Positions 10,618 through 20,554 of a DNA stretch of 64,000 nt are shown here, one piece after another. Below the pieces are notes generated by a model that was given only the letters and a program-made list of their open reading frames with translations, searched no databases and was not told the DNA's origin. The number at the start of each line of letters is the position of its first letter. Position 1 is the stretch's first letter. The position numbers were made by a program, and so were the translations under genes. This DNA comes from Pseudomonas orientalis (GTDB lineage Bacteria; Pseudomonadota; Gammaproteobacteria; Pseudomonadales; Pseudomonadaceae): the NCBI RefSeq assembly GCF_001439815.1, contig NZ_JYLM01000004.1:372001-436000 (forward strand), in the 5' to 3' direction.

Positions 10618-12312
10618 TTACTGCGCAATTTCACGCATCGGCTTGCCACGCACCGGCGCATCGCCTGCGACGTAGTAGTCGGCGGTGCTGCGCGGCAGCG
10701 GCTGGCGGCCACGAATCTTGTCGGCGATTTTCTCGGCGATCATGATCGTCGGTGCGTTCAGGTTGCCGGTGGTGATGATCGGCATGATCGACGCATCGAC
10801 CACGCGCAAACCCTGCATGCCGTGCACGCGGCCTTCGCCATCGACCACCGCCATCTCGTCGGTGCCCATCTTGCACGAGCAGGACGGGTGGAACGCGGTT
10901 TCGGCGTGCTCGCGGATGAACTTGTCCAGTTGCTCATCGGTTTGCACTTCAATACCTGGGCTGATTTCGCGGCCGCGATACGGGTCCAGCGCCGGCTGTT
11001 GCATGATTTCGCGGGTCAGGCGGATGCCATCGCGAAATTCCTGCCAGTCCTGCTCGGTGGCCATGTAGTTGAAGAGGATGCTCGGGTAGTCCCGTGGGTT
11101 CTTCGACTTCAGTTGCACGCGACCACGGCTCGGCGAACGCATGGAGCCCATGTGTGCCTGGAAACCGTGCTCTTTCACACCATTGCTGCCGTTGTAGTTA
11201 ATCGCGACCGGCAGAAAGTGGTACTGAATGTTCGGCCATTCGAAATCCGGACGCGAACGGATAAAGCCGCCGGCCTCGAACTGGTTGCTGGCGCCGATGC
11301 CGGTGCCGTTGAACAGCCATTCGGCACCAATGGCCGGCTGGTTGTACCAGAGCAGCGAGGGGTACAGCGACACCGGCTGGGTGCAGGCGTATTGCAGGTA
11401 CAGCTCAAGGTGATCCTGCAGGTTTTCGCCGACGCCCGGCAGGTCATGGACCACCGGGATGTCGAGGCTTTCCAGCAATTTGGCCGGGCCGACGCCGGAG
11501 CGTTGCAGCAGTTGCGGCGAGGCGATTGCACCGCTGCACACCAGCACTTCCTTGCGCGCACGGGCTTCGACGCGCTCTTCGGCGGCGCCGATCAGGTAAC
11601 GCACGCCAACGGCACGTTTGCCTTCGAACAACACTTTGTCGGTGAGGGCGTGGGTAACGATGGTCAGGGTCGAACGCTTTTTGGCGGTGTCCAGGTAACC
11701 GCGTGCGGTGCTGGCGCGACGGCCATTGGGCGTGACGGTACGGTCCATCGGGCCGAAGCCTTCCTGCTGGTAGCCGTTCAAGTCTTCGGTACGTGGGTAA
11801 CCGGCCTGTACGCCGGCTTCGACCATGGCGTGGAACAGCGGGTTATTGCCCGCTTTCGGCGTGGTCACGCTGACCGGGCCGTCGCCGCCGTGGTAGTCGT
11901 TGGGGCCGATGTCGCGCGTCTCGGCCTTGCGGAAATACGGCAGGCAGTCCAGGTAGGTCCAGTCTTCCAGGCCCGGCAGCTTCGACCAGTTGTCGTAGTC
12001 CATGGCGTTGCCGCGGATGTAGCACATGCCGTTGATCAGCGAAGAGCCGCCCAGGCCCTTGCCGCGACCGCACTCCATGCGGCGGCCGTCCATGTGTGGC
12101 TCCGGATCGGTTTCGTAGGCCCAGTTGTAGCGGCGGCCCTGCAGCGGGAAGGCCAGGGCGGCCGGCATCTGGGTACGGAAGTCGAGGCGGTAGTCGGGGC
12201 CACCGGCTTCGAGCAGCAGAACGGTGACGCCTTCGTCTTCGGTCAGACGGGTCGCCAGGGTGTTACCGGCGGAGCCGGCACCCACAATGATGTAGTCGTA
12301 TTCTTGGGACAT
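10618..12312 (-). CDS. betA: Choline dehydrogenase
   Basis: Membrane-associated GMC-family flavoenzyme that oxidises choline to betaine aldehyde. 564 residues from the ATG giving [20 protein letters not shown], with the FAD motif GAGSAG at 11-16 and AGAGGG 8 bases upstream; a GTG three codons earlier is an alternative. GMC signatures follow: [20 protein letters not shown] (first), and [16 protein letters not shown] (second). The C-terminal [11 protein letters not shown] carries the active-site His region of choline dehydrogenases. It is the last gene of betI-betB-betA, but a REP pair separates it from betB. Confidence 0.95.
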   Translation of the reverse strand: MSQEYDYIIVGAGSAGNTLATRLTEDEGVTVLLLEAGGPDYRLDFRTQMPAALAFPLQGRRYNWAYETDPEPHMDGRRMECGRGKGLGGSSLINGMCYIRGNAMDYDNWSKLPGLEDWTYLDCLPYFRKAETRDIGPNDYHGGDGPVSVTTPKAGNNPLFHAMVEAGVQAGYPRTEDLNGYQQEGFGPMDRTVTPNGRRASTARGYLDTAKKRSTLTIVTHALTDKVLFEGKRAVGVRYLIGAAEERVEARARKEVLVCSGAIASPQLLQRSGVGPAKLLESLDIPVVHDLPGVGENLQDHLELYLQYACTQPVSLYPSLLWYNQPAIGAEWLFNGTGIGASNQFEAGGFIRSRPDFEWPNIQYHFLPVAINYNGSNGVKEHGFQAHMGSMRSPSRGRVQLKSKNPRDYPSILFNYMATEQDWQEFRDGIRLTREIMQQPALDPYRGREISPGIEVQTDEQLDKFIREHAETAFHPSCSCKMGTDEMAVVDGEGRVHGMQGLRVVDASIMPIITTGNLNAPTIMIAEKIADKIRGRQPLPRSTADYYVAGDAPVRGKPMREIAQ

Positions 12313-12350
12313 TGAATGCACCCTCTTGATGTGTGGTCAGGTCGGGCCTC

Positions 12351-12439
12351 ATCGGGGGCAAGCCCCCTCCCACACTGACTGTGTTCGCAAGTTCAGATGT
12401 GTAAACACAGTCAAATGTGGGAGGGGGCTTGCCCCCGAT
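12351..12439. repeat. REP pair (GTGGGAGGGGG family), inward form, inside the bet operon
   Basis: ATCGGGGGCAAGCCCCCTCC and its inverted partner, with a longer spacer (89 bp total) than the other inward pairs. It occupies most of the 159-bp gap between betB and betA, which run in the same direction. Confidence 0.9.
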
Positions 12440-12471
12440 GGCGGCCTCAAAGGCAATACAAATCCCAGGTG

Positions 12472-13944
12472 TCAGAACACCGAGGCGTAATCACCCAATT
12501 CAACCTGTACCGATTTGATGCGCGTGAAGTTGTTCAGCGAGCTGATCCCGTTCTCACGGCCCACACCCGATTGCTTGTAGCCCCCGACCGGCATCTTCGC
12601 GTCGGACTCGCCCCAGGCGTTGATCCAGCAGATACCCGCTTCCAGCTGATGAATCACGCGGTGGGCGCGGTTCAGGTCGCGGGTTACAAGGCCGGCGGCC
12701 AGGCCGAAGTCGGTGTCGTTGGCGCGGCGGATCACTTCTTCTTCGGTTTCGTAGGTGAGGATGCTCATCACCGGGCCGAAGATTTCTTCACGCACGATCA
12801 CCATGTCGTCTGTGCAGTCGGTGAACACCGTCGGCGCCACGAACGCGCCTTTGGCCAGGTCGCCGTCGGTCAGGCGGTCGCCGCCGCACAGCAGGCGCGC
12901 GCCTTGCTCTTTGCCTTTGGCGATGTAGCCCAGCACGCTTTCCATGTGGGCGAAGCTGACCAGCGGGCCGAAGTTGGTGGTGTCGTCCTGCGGGTCGCCC
13001 ACACGGATGCGCGCAACGCGTTCAAGAATCTTGGCTTCGAACGCCGCTTGCAGGTGCTTGGGCACGAACACGCGGGTGCCGTTGGTGCAGACCTGGCCGG
13101 AGCTGTAGAAGTTGGCCATCATCGCGATATCCGCGGCACGGTCCAGGTCGGCGTCTTCGAACACGATCAGCGGCGACTTGCCGCCCAGTTCCATGGTCAC
13201 TTCCTTGAGCGACGAGCTGGACGCGCTGGCCATGACTTTCTTGCCGGTGTCGGTGCCGCCGGTGAACGAGACTTTCTCGATGCGCGGGTGCTCGGTCAGC
13301 CAGGTGCCGACTTCACGGCCGCTGCCGGTCAGGACGTTGAACACGCCGGCCGGCACACCGGCTTCGGTGTAGATCTCGGCCAGTTTCAGGGTGGTCAGCG
13401 AGGTGACTTCGCTGGGCTTGAAGATCATCGCGTTACCGGCGGCCAGGGCCGGAGCGGATTTCCACAGGGCGATCTGGATCGGGTAGTTCCACGCGCCGAT
13501 ACCGGCGACCACGCCCAGCGGCTCGCGGCGGGTGTAGACGAAGGAGGTGTCGCGCAGTGGAATCTGCTCGCCTTCGATGGCCGGCACCAGGCCCGCGTAG
13601 TATTCCAGCACGTCGGCGCCGGTGACGATGTCGACGTATTTGGTTTCGGAGAACGCCTTGCCGGTGTCCAGGGTTTCCAGGGCGGCCAGCTCATCGTTGC
13701 GCTCGCGCAGGATGTCGACGGCGCGACGCAGGATGCGCGAACGCTCCATGGCGGTCATGGCGGCCCAGATTTTCTGGCCTTTTTCGGCGCTGACCACGGC
13801 GCGCTCAACGTCTTCCTTCGTTGCGCGTTGCACTTGGGCGAGAACTTCACCGTTAGCCGGGTTGATGGCTTCGAAGGTGGCATCGCTGCCAGCGTCGCTG
13901 TAGCCGCCGTCAATGTAGAGTTTTTGCAGTTCGAAACGGGCCAT
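12472..13944 (-). CDS. betB: Betaine aldehyde dehydrogenase
   Basis: NAD(P)-dependent aldehyde dehydrogenase that makes glycine betaine from betaine aldehyde. The ATG at 13944 gives [20 protein letters not shown] and 490 residues, the normal length. Catalytic residues are present: Glu252 in MELGGKSPL and Cys286 in [10 protein letters not shown], the same numbers as in P. aeruginosa BetB. The substrate-binding Trp/Tyr pattern [21 protein letters not shown] is also typical. It lies 50 bp downstream of betI and upstream of betA, so the three are probably one BetI-controlled unit. Confidence 0.96.
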   Translation of the reverse strand: MARFELQKLYIDGGYSDAGSDATFEAINPANGEVLAQVQRATKEDVERAVVSAEKGQKIWAAMTAMERSRILRRAVDILRERNDELAALETLDTGKAFSETKYVDIVTGADVLEYYAGLVPAIEGEQIPLRDTSFVYTRREPLGVVAGIGAWNYPIQIALWKSAPALAAGNAMIFKPSEVTSLTTLKLAEIYTEAGVPAGVFNVLTGSGREVGTWLTEHPRIEKVSFTGGTDTGKKVMASASSSSLKEVTMELGGKSPLIVFEDADLDRAADIAMMANFYSSGQVCTNGTRVFVPKHLQAAFEAKILERVARIRVGDPQDDTTNFGPLVSFAHMESVLGYIAKGKEQGARLLCGGDRLTDGDLAKGAFVAPTVFTDCTDDMVIVREEIFGPVMSILTYETEEEVIRRANDTDFGLAAGLVTRDLNRAHRVIHQLEAGICWINAWGESDAKMPVGGYKQSGVGRENGISSLNNFTRIKSVQVELGDYASVF

Positions 13945-13994
13945 AAAGTCCTCGCAAGTGCATAAGTGGTTGGCGCGGTTCGGGAGTTGAGCGG

Positions 13995-14597
13995 TTATGT
14001 GCTCTGACTCACCTGCTTGGCCAATTGAAAATCCATGTATTCGTGCGCAATGCGTTGCGCCTGCTCCGTGTCGAAAGCGTCTCCCGACAGGGCACCGCGC
14101 AACCACAAACCGTCGATCAGGGCCGCCAGGCCTCGGGCTGCGCTGCGTGCTTCGGGCAATGGCAGCGCACGGCGGAACTGGCAGCACAGGTTGGAATACA
14201 GACGTTGATCGTTGATCCGCTGCAACCGGTGCAAAGACGGGTGGTGCATGCTGGAGGCCCAGAAGGCCAGCCAGGTTTTCATTGCCGGGCCGTTGACCTG
14301 GCTGGCGTCGAAGTTGCCGGCGACGATCACCTGGAGGTGGGCGCGCGGGCTGTCATCCTTCAACGCTTGGCGACGAGCGTGGATGTTTTCCATCAGCACG
14401 CTCATCAAGTACTGCATCGTCGCCGCGATCAGGCCGTTCTTGTCCCGAAAGTAGTGACTGATGATGCCGTTCGAGACGCCTGCCAAACGGGCGATCAGCG
14501 CAATGCTGGCATCTCCCATTCCGACTTGATCGATGGCCGTCATCGTGGCTTCGATCAACTGCTGGCGGCGTATGGGTTGCATACCGACCTTGGGCAT
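13995..14597 (-). CDS. betI: TetR-family choline-sensing repressor BetI
   Basis: 200 residues, [20 protein letters not shown]. The TetR helix-turn-helix is at about residues 31-54 ([20 protein letters not shown]), and the ligand domain has the BetI pattern [22 protein letters not shown]. BetI represses the bet genes and is released by choline. A perfect 20-bp palindrome 71 bp upstream of its start is the expected operator. It is the first gene of betI-betB-betA and is divergent from betT. Confidence 0.95.
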   Translation of the reverse strand: MPKVGMQPIRRQQLIEATMTAIDQVGMGDASIALIARLAGVSNGIISHYFRDKNGLIAATMQYLMSVLMENIHARRQALKDDSPRAHLQVIVAGNFDASQVNGPAMKTWLAFWASSMHHPSLHRLQRINDQRLYSNLCCQFRRALPLPEARSAARGLAALIDGLWLRGALSGDAFDTEQAQRIAHEYMDFQLAKQVSQST

Positions 14598-14930
14598 GTA
14601 GCACCTCTCCTTTGGCCTGCCGACAGGCGATCCACGTCCGTCGGCTTGAGGGCCAGTCTATTTTGTTTTGATTGAACGTTCAATCAACAAAGAATAAGCT
14701 CTGCGACAAATGGTCGCTGCCTACAGATGTTTCCTACCTGAGAGCCGCGACCGCTGACACCTGCGAAAACCCCTGAAACAGGCCGTATCAGGGCCTGAGC
14801 ACCGCTTCGGCGAGGTTCAGGATTTTCGGGATGTCTTTATAACACCCGTCCGTCGACTGCCGAAAAATCGATGTCCCGGGATAACCGTTGCCTTGTGTTT
14901 CTCTCTCGCACTGCCCGGAGCATCTGCGCC
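14598..14930. other. betI-betT divergent intergenic region
   Basis: 333 bp without a gene. It holds the BetI-type palindrome (14668-14687) and a second, smaller inverted repeat GCGAC-aaatg-GTCGC at 14703-14717. Divergent promoters for betI-betB-betA and betT must lie here, but I cannot place -35/-10 boxes with confidence. The part from 14720 to 14930 shows nothing else that I can name. Confidence 0.6.
14668..14687. promoter_or_regulatory. BetI operator (20-bp perfect palindrome)
   Basis: TTGATTGAACGTTCAATCAA is its own reverse complement. It is centred about 80 bp upstream of betI in the betI-betT gap, and TTGAACGTTCAA-type cores are the known pattern of BetI/TetR operators. Binding by BetI is inferred from place and symmetry. 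Confidence 0.75.
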
Positions 14931-16922
14931 ATGAGTTCTGCCTCTCTTATAAAGACCCCGCCGGAAAAGGTTCGGGTCAACGGTTGGGTGTTCTACACCT
15001 CCACCGCCTTGATTCTGTTGTTGACCGCCATTCTGATCATCGCCCCGCAGGAGGCCGGGCGCATGCTCGGCGTCGCCCAGGCCTGGCTGTCGAAAAGTTT
15101 CGGCTGGTACTACATGGTGGTCATCGCCGCCTACCTCGTCTTCGTGGTCGGCCTGGCGTTTTCGTCCTATGGCAAATTGAAACTGGGCAGTAAGGACGAC
15201 ACCCCGGACTTCAGCTACGGCGCCTGGGCCGGCATGTTGTTCTCGTCGGGCATCGGTATTTCGCTGCTGTACTTCGGCGCCTCCGAGCCCCTGGACCACT
15301 ACTTCAACCCGCCCGAAGGCGCAGCCGCCAGCAATAGCGCCGCACGCCAGGCGCTGCAGTTGACCTTCCTGCATTGGGGCCTGCACGGCTGGGCGATCTA
15401 TGCCCTGGTCGGCCTGGCCGTGGCGTACTTTGCGTACCGCCATAACCAGCCGCTGGCCTTGCGCTCGGCGCTGTACCCGCTGGTGGGCGAGCGTTGGGTG
15501 AAAGGCGCGGCCGGCCATGCGGTGGACGGTTTCGGCATGTTCGTGACCTTGCTCGGCCTGGTGACCAACTTGGGGATCGGCTCGATGCAGGTCTCGTCCG
15601 GGCTGGAAAACCTGTTCGGCATGCAGCACAGCAATACCAACCTGCTGATCGTGATCATCGTGATGAGCACGGTGGCGACCATCGCCGCCGTGTCGGGTGT
15701 GGAGAACGGCATTCGCCGTCTGTCCAACCTCAATATCGTGCTGTTCAGCGGTTTGCTGATCTTCGTGCTGCTGTTCGGCCCGACCCTGCATCTGCTCAAT
15801 GGCCTGGTGCAGAACACCGGCGATTACCTCAACGGTATCGTGCTGAAAACCTTCGACCTGTATGTGTATGAAGGCGACGGTGCCAAGACCGAGCGCTGGA
15901 TGGGCCTGTGGACCCTGTTCTACTGGGCCTGGTGGATTTCCTGGGCGCCCTTCGTGGGCATGTTCATCGCGCGTATTTCCCGTGGGCGGACCGTGCGCGA
16001 ACTGGTGGCGGGCGTGTTGCTGATCCCGCTGGGCTTTACCCTGGCGTGGTTGTCGATCTTCGGCAACTCGGCCCTGGACCTGGTGTTGAACCACGGTGCG
16101 GTGGAGTTGGGCAAGACCGCCCTGGAACAGCCGTCCATGGCTATCTACCAACTGCTGGAACATTACCCGGCGTCGAAAGTCGTCATTGGTGTGTCGATCT
16201 TCGTGGGCTTCGTGCTGTTCCTGACCCCGGCGGATTCCGGCGCGGTGATGATGGCCAACCTGTCGTGCACTGGCGGCAACGTGGACGAAGACGCGCCGCA
16301 CTGGCTGCGGATCTTCTGGTCGGCGGTGATCACCTTGGTGACCATCGGCCTGCTGTTCGCCGGCAACTTCGAAGCCATGCAGACCATGGTGGTGCTGGCG
16401 GGACTGCCGTTCTCGGTGGTGCTGGTGCTGTTTATGTTCGGTTTGCACAAGGCGATGCGCCAGGACATGGCGATCGAACAGGAGCAGGCGCAATTGGCTG
16501 AGCGCGGCCGTCGTGGTTTCAGCGAGCGCTTGACCGCGCTGGACCTGCAGCCGAGCCAGGGCACCGTGCAGCGTTTCATGGACAAGCACGTTACGCCGGC
16601 GCTGGAAGAAGCCGCGTCTGCGTTGCGTGAGCAGGGCTTGCACGTGCAGACCTTGCTCGGCAAATCCAAGCGCTGCATCGGTGTACGGATCGAGAGGGAG
16701 GAGGGCAACCCGTTTGTCTACGAAGTCAGCCTGGATGCCTATTCGTCGGCGCCGAGCGACCTGCCTGAGGAAGAACGTACGCGCTACTACCGTGCCGAGG
16801 TCTACCTGCACAACGGTGCTCAGGAATACGACCTGATGGGCTTCACTCAGGAGCAGATCACCCGGGATGTGCTCGATCAGTTTGAAAGCCATCGGCAGCT
16901 CCTTGGCCGGGTCTACAGCTGA
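14931..16922 (+). CDS. betT: BCCT-family high-affinity choline transporter
   Basis: 663 residues from the ATG at 14931 (MSSASLIKTPPEKVRVNGWV); an upstream in-frame ATG adds 20 residues that do not look like a BCCT N-terminus. Twelve membrane segments are followed by a long cytoplasmic tail of about 150 residues, as in BetT-type proteins whose tail senses osmotic strength. The betaine/choline-box aromatic stretch FYWAWWISWAPFVGMFIARI is present near residue 320-345, and GMLFSSGIGISLLYFGASEP precedes it. It is transcribed away from betI and is the proton-coupled choline uptake route beside the ABC system. Confidence 0.93.
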   Translation: MSSASLIKTPPEKVRVNGWVFYTSTALILLLTAILIIAPQEAGRMLGVAQAWLSKSFGWYYMVVIAAYLVFVVGLAFSSYGKLKLGSKDDTPDFSYGAWAGMLFSSGIGISLLYFGASEPLDHYFNPPEGAAASNSAARQALQLTFLHWGLHGWAIYALVGLAVAYFAYRHNQPLALRSALYPLVGERWVKGAAGHAVDGFGMFVTLLGLVTNLGIGSMQVSSGLENLFGMQHSNTNLLIVIIVMSTVATIAAVSGVENGIRRLSNLNIVLFSGLLIFVLLFGPTLHLLNGLVQNTGDYLNGIVLKTFDLYVYEGDGAKTERWMGLWTLFYWAWWISWAPFVGMFIARISRGRTVRELVAGVLLIPLGFTLAWLSIFGNSALDLVLNHGAVELGKTALEQPSMAIYQLLEHYPASKVVIGVSIFVGFVLFLTPADSGAVMMANLSCTGGNVDEDAPHWLRIFWSAVITLVTIGLLFAGNFEAMQTMVVLAGLPFSVVLVLFMFGLHKAMRQDMAIEQEQAQLAERGRRGFSERLTALDLQPSQGTVQRFMDKHVTPALEEAASALREQGLHVQTLLGKSKRCIGVRIEREEGNPFVYEVSLDAYSSAPSDLPEEERTRYYRAEVYLHNGAQEYDLMGFTQEQITRDVLDQFESHRQLLGRVYS

Positions 16923-16963
16923 TGCTTGAAGGCCGGTGGCGTTGTCCTGACGCCCCGGCTCCC

Positions 16964-17065
16964 TGTAGGAGCGAGCTTGCTCGCGAAAGACGTGAACGAT
17001 AACGCAGCGCTAATCTGGTAGCCCGTGTCGCTCGCTCGTTTTTCGCGAGCAAGCTCGCTCCTACA
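16964..17065. repeat. REP pair (GTAGGAGCGAGCTTGCTCGC family)
   Basis: TGTAGGAGCGAGCTTGCTCG and its inverted copy ending CTCGCTCCTACA, 102 bp. It lies between the convergent ends of betT and cbcV and could serve as a shared 3' boundary. Confidence 0.9.
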
Positions 17066-17100
17066 GGGGGCTATTGATGGCTCCAACGATCAATAAGGTT

Positions 17101-18279
17101 CTAGCCCAGGTTCTTGCCCAGCAGGGCATGGTAGAGCTCGCTGTCGCCGAGGATCCCCACCACTTTGTTGTTGTCATGCAACACCAGCTTGTTGCCTGTC
17201 TGATAGCGAATCTGCAACGCATCGCGCATGCCGATATTGGAGTCCACCAGGGTCGGCACCCGGCCCAGCCCTTCCACCGCTTGCCCCGGCGCCCAGTTCT
17301 GCAGGTTCATCGCCATGCCATTCTGACGCGCGCCCTGGATGGTGTTGCCTTCGGCCAGGTCCAGCCACGAGTCGCCGCCCGGGTCCAGGCATACCGAACC
17401 GTTCACCCGCGTGCAGTTGTCCAGGGTGCGCATCAGGCTGCGGCCGCACAGTACGTTCAGCGGATTGGTATGGGCGACGAAGGTGCGCACATAGTCGTCC
17501 GCCGGGTTCAGCACGATCTCTTCCGGCACGCTGTACTGGATGATCTTGCCGTCTTTCATGATCGCGATGCGGCTGCCGAGTTTCAGCGCCTCGTCGAGGT
17601 CGTGGCTGACGAACACGATGGTCTTGCTCAGCTTGCGTTGCAGCTCCAGCAGTTCATCCTGCAGACCTTGGCGGATCAGCGGGTCGAGGGCGGAGAAGGG
17701 CTCGTCCATCAGCAGGATGTCAGCGTCCATCGCCAACGCGCGTGCCAGGCCGACGCGTTGCTGCATGCCGCCGGACAGCTCGTCCGGCTTCTTGTTGCGC
17801 CATTGGGTCAGGCCCACCAGTTCGAGTTTTTCGTCGACCAGCGCGCGCCGTTCCTTTTCCGGGCGACCCTGCATTTCCAGGCCAAAGCTGATGTTTTCGC
17901 GCACCGTCAGCCAGGGCATCAGGGCGAACTTCTGGAACACCATGGCGATGCGTTTGGTGCGCATCATTTTCAGCTCGGCCGGCGTGCAGGACGCGATGTC
18001 GATCTGGCGACCTTCATGCTCCACGAACAGTTGGCCACGGCTGACGGTGTTGAGGCCGTTGATGCAGCGCAGCAGGCTGGATTTGCCGGAGCCCGACAGG
18101 CCCATCAGCACGCAGATCTCGCCTTTCTCGACATCCAGGCTGGCTTTTTCCACGCCGACGATCTGGCCGGTCTTTTTCAGGATTTCATTGCGGCTCATGC
18201 CCTGGTCCAGCAGCTTGAGCGCTTCGCGTGGGTCTTTGGAGAAGATCACGTCGACATTGTCGAATCGGATAATGCTCAT
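17101..18279 (-). CDS. cbcV: Choline/betaine/carnitine ABC transporter, ATP-binding protein
   Basis: 392 residues. Walker A GLSGSGKSS (60-68), signature LSGGMQQR (168-175) and Walker B ILLMDEP (188-194) are intact. The C-terminal 130 residues form a CBS-like regulatory region, as in ProV/OpuAA-type ATPases of quaternary-amine importers. The start ATG overlaps the cbcW stop (ATGA), so the genes are translationally coupled. Order cbcX-cbcW-cbcV, next to betT and sdaB, matches the P. aeruginosa Cbc locus; the name choV is also used for this gene. Confidence 0.93.
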   Translation of the reverse strand: MSIIRFDNVDVIFSKDPREALKLLDQGMSRNEILKKTGQIVGVEKASLDVEKGEICVLMGLSGSGKSSLLRCINGLNTVSRGQLFVEHEGRQIDIASCTPAELKMMRTKRIAMVFQKFALMPWLTVRENISFGLEMQGRPEKERRALVDEKLELVGLTQWRNKKPDELSGGMQQRVGLARALAMDADILLMDEPFSALDPLIRQGLQDELLELQRKLSKTIVFVSHDLDEALKLGSRIAIMKDGKIIQYSVPEEIVLNPADDYVRTFVAHTNPLNVLCGRSLMRTLDNCTRVNGSVCLDPGGDSWLDLAEGNTIQGARQNGMAMNLQNWAPGQAVEGLGRVPTLVDSNIGMRDALQIRYQTGNKLVLHDNNKVVGILGDSELYHALLGKNLG

Positions 18280-19121
18280 GCATCACCCCCTACTTTGGCG
18301 TCGGGTTGTTTGCAGATACGGTCGAGCATGATGGCCAGCAGCACGATCGCAAGGCCGGCTTCGAAGCCCAGGGCGATGTCGGCGGTGTTGAGTGCGTTGA
18401 CCACCGGCTTGCCGAGGCCATCGGCGCCGACCAGCGCGGCGATCACCACCATCGACAACGACAGCATGATGCATTGGGTAATGCCGGCGGCAATGCTCGG
18501 CATGGCGTGAGGCAGTTCGATGCGCGAGAGCAGCTGACGGCGCGAGCAGCCAAAGGCCTTGCCGGCGTCCATCAACTCCTGCGGGACATCACGGATACCC
18601 AGGTAGGTCAGGCGGATCGGCGCGGCAATCGCGAACACCACCGTGGAAATCAGCCCAGGCACCACACCCAGCCCGAAGAGGGTCAGGGTAGGGATGAGGT
18701 AGACGAAGGTCGGTACGGTCTGCATCAGATCGAGTACCGGTCGCATCATGGTGTAGAACATCGGTTTGTGCGCGGCAACAATGCCCAGCGGCACGCCGAT
18801 GACCACGCAGACCAGGGTGGCGAAGAGCACCTGGGCGAGGGTTTCCATGGTTTCCTGCCAGTACCCGAGGTTAAGGATCAGCAGGAAGGAGGCAATGACA
18901 AAAATAGTCAGTCCCCATTTACGTTGGATAAAGTGAGCCAGCAGCGCAATCAGACCGATCAATGCCAGCGGATTGAACCAGGTCAGCGCAAACGTCACGC
19001 CGTGGATCATCGTTTCCAGTGTCGATGCGATTGCGTCGAAGTAGTTGGCACCGTGTTGGGTCAACCAGTCGACGAAGGCAGCGATGTACTGGCCTAGTGG
19101 GATTTTCTGTTCAGTCAGCAT
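18276..19121 (-). CDS. cbcW: Choline/betaine/carnitine ABC transporter, permease
   Basis: 281 residues from the ATG at 19121 (MLTEQKIPLGQYIAAFVDWL). Hydrophobic segments and the ProW-type inner-membrane loop are visible: APIRLTYLGIRDVPQELMDA-GKAFGCSRRQLL carries the EAA motif that contacts the ATPase. TVPTFVYLIPTLTLFGLGVVPG is the usual substrate-path helix. The stop overlaps cbcV. The upstream gene is the binding protein cbcX, 69 bp away. Confidence 0.93.
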   Translation of the reverse strand: MLTEQKIPLGQYIAAFVDWLTQHGANYFDAIASTLETMIHGVTFALTWFNPLALIGLIALLAHFIQRKWGLTIFVIASFLLILNLGYWQETMETLAQVLFATLVCVVIGVPLGIVAAHKPMFYTMMRPVLDLMQTVPTFVYLIPTLTLFGLGVVPGLISTVVFAIAAPIRLTYLGIRDVPQELMDAGKAFGCSRRQLLSRIELPHAMPSIAAGITQCIMLSLSMVVIAALVGADGLGKPVVNALNTADIALGFEAGLAIVLLAIMLDRICKQPDAKVGGDA

Positions 19122-19190
19122 GGTAGTGAATGTCCACATGCGAAGGGGAATACATCCCGGGGCAGCGCACCGCCCCGGGGTCAGCGGGGG

Positions 19191-20138
19191 TTACTGGGCG
19201 AGGTAAGCCTTGACGGCGTCGAGTCCGGGTTTGCCATCGACGGTGGTGACACCGGCGAGCCAGGTGTCGAGCACTTGCGGGTTTTTCTTCAGCCAGGCCT
19301 TGGCGGCGGCGTCGGCCTTCATCTTGTCGTCCAGGACGTTACCCATCAGGGTGCTTTCCATGTCCAGGGTGAACACCAGGTTTTTCAGTAACTGACCAAC
19401 GTTGCTGCATTCCTGGGTGTAGCCCTTGCGGGTGTTGGTGTAGATGGTGGCCTGGCCGTAGTTGGGGCCGAACGAATCGTCACCGCCGGTCAGGTACTTC
19501 ATCTTGAAGCGGGTGTTCATCGGGTGCGGTTCCCAGCCGAGGAACACAATGGCCTGGTTGCGCTTGGCGGCGCGTTCGACCTGGGAGAGCATCCCGGCTT
19601 CGCTGGATTCGACCACCTTGAAGCCGGCGGTCTTGAGGCCGAAAGCGTCTTTGTCGATCAGCGTCTGAATGGTGCGGTTGCCGTCGTTGCCCGGCTCGAT
19701 ACCGTAGATCTTGCCGCCCAGCTCATCCTTGAATTTGGCGATATCGGCGAAGTCTTTCAGGCCCTTGTCATACAGCGCTTCGGGCACCGCCAGGGTGTAC
19801 TTGGCGTTCTCCAGGTTGGCGCGTACGGTTTCCACGGTGCCGGCTTCGCGGTACTGCTTGATGTCGTTTTCCATGGTCGGCATCCAGTTGCCGAGGAAGA
19901 TGTCCATGTTCTTGCCGTCAGCCAGGGACTTGTAGGTCACCGGGACCGAAATCATCGTGGTGCGTGGCTTGTAGCCCAGGCCCTTGAGAATTTCGCTGGT
20001 GGTCGCGGTGGTGACGGTGATGTCGGTCCAGCCGACATCGGAGAAGTTGACGGTCTTGCACTGTTCCGGTTCTGCGGCGTGCGCCATGACCGGCAGACTC
20101 AGCATGGCGGCCAACAACAACGAGGGTGAACCTTTCAT
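19191..20138 (-). CDS. cbcX: Choline/betaine/carnitine ABC transporter, periplasmic binding protein
   Basis: 315 residues from the ATG at 20138, with a signal peptide MKGSPSLLLAAMLSLPVMAHA cut before AEPEQ. It is an OpuAC/ChoX-type binding protein: GWTDITVTTATTSEILKGLG and VFLGWEPHPMNTRFKMKYL carry aromatic residues of the quaternary-amine cage. In P. aeruginosa the core CbcX mainly serves choline, while CaiX and BetX deliver carnitine and betaine to the same permease. A pair of 21-bp-spaced direct repeats lies 151-183 bp upstream. The frame is open further upstream, but the signal peptide fixes this start. Confidence 0.93.
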   Translation of the reverse strand: MKGSPSLLLAAMLSLPVMAHAAEPEQCKTVNFSDVGWTDITVTTATTSEILKGLGYKPRTTMISVPVTYKSLADGKNMDIFLGNWMPTMENDIKQYREAGTVETVRANLENAKYTLAVPEALYDKGLKDFADIAKFKDELGGKIYGIEPGNDGNRTIQTLIDKDAFGLKTAGFKVVESSEAGMLSQVERAAKRNQAIVFLGWEPHPMNTRFKMKYLTGGDDSFGPNYGQATIYTNTRKGYTQECSNVGQLLKNLVFTLDMESTLMGNVLDDKMKADAAAKAWLKKNPQVLDTWLAGVTTVDGKPGLDAVKAYLAQ

Positions 20139-20554
20139 CGGGGTAGACTCCTGTGTTTTTTCTGGCGGCATTCGCCGCGCTTTATAAGTGCTGCTATTGG
20201 AGTGTGCGTCGGACAGCTCTGGCACGGTGCCTTGCAAACGAGTCGAGACTGATCATGTACCAGTGAAAATCTGACGCCTACAGGGGGCGTCGTATCCAGT
20301 ACAGGGAGGGTCGCATCCAGTGTCGGTGACGTCGCTTACAGGTTTTTACCACGGTGAAACGGCTGATTTCATGTATCTGCACCGTTAAAAACGGCCAAAA
20401 CAGGCGACTGCACGTAAGCGACGCTGGTGAGCATGGGTGCGTCGGTGTGAGACGCCGTGACGGCGGGGAAAAGCCGGATGATGCCGCCATCTGGGCGATC
20501 TGAGCGTAGCACCTCGTTCAAGCCTGGCCGTGCTTATCGAGGAGTTCTACCGCA
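20139..20554. other. cbcX-sdaB divergent intergenic region
   Basis: 416 bp without a gene. It contains two direct repeats spaced 21 bp (20289-20321, listed separately) and a pair of inverted arms gtcgcttac (20331-20339) / gtaagcgac (20414-20422). Both are candidate regulator sites for cbcXWV or sdaB. I could not place a promoter with confidence. Confidence 0.5.
20289..20321 (-). promoter_or_regulatory. Tandem half-sites upstream of cbcX (candidate GbdR site)
   Basis: GTCGTATCCAGT at 20289 and GTCGCATCCAGT at 20310 are direct repeats exactly 21 bp apart, two helical turns. On the cbcX strand they read ACTGGATRCGAC. AraC-family activators often bind such tandem half-sites, and GbdR is the AraC-family activator of this pathway. 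Binding is inferred. Confidence 0.45.

Noticed and set aside
9034..12315. A 1093-codon open frame on the + strand opposite the TldD-like gene and betA
   Set aside because: It is the mirror of two well-identified genes in high-GC DNA, has no recognisable domain and a biased composition; long open antisense frames are expected here.
14817..16892. A 691-codon open frame on the - strand opposite betT
   Set aside because: His, Gln and Arg-rich mirror of a membrane protein gene; betT is certain.
16964..17065. REP pairs as CRISPR repeats or attachment sites
   Set aside because: Copies are paired as inverted repeats at dispersed intergenic sites, without regular spacers or cas genes.
20227..20236. 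TGGCACG...TTGCA before sdaB as a sigma-54 promoter
   Set aside because: The GG to GC spacing is 11 bases instead of the required 10, and it is about 320 bp from sdaB; probably chance.
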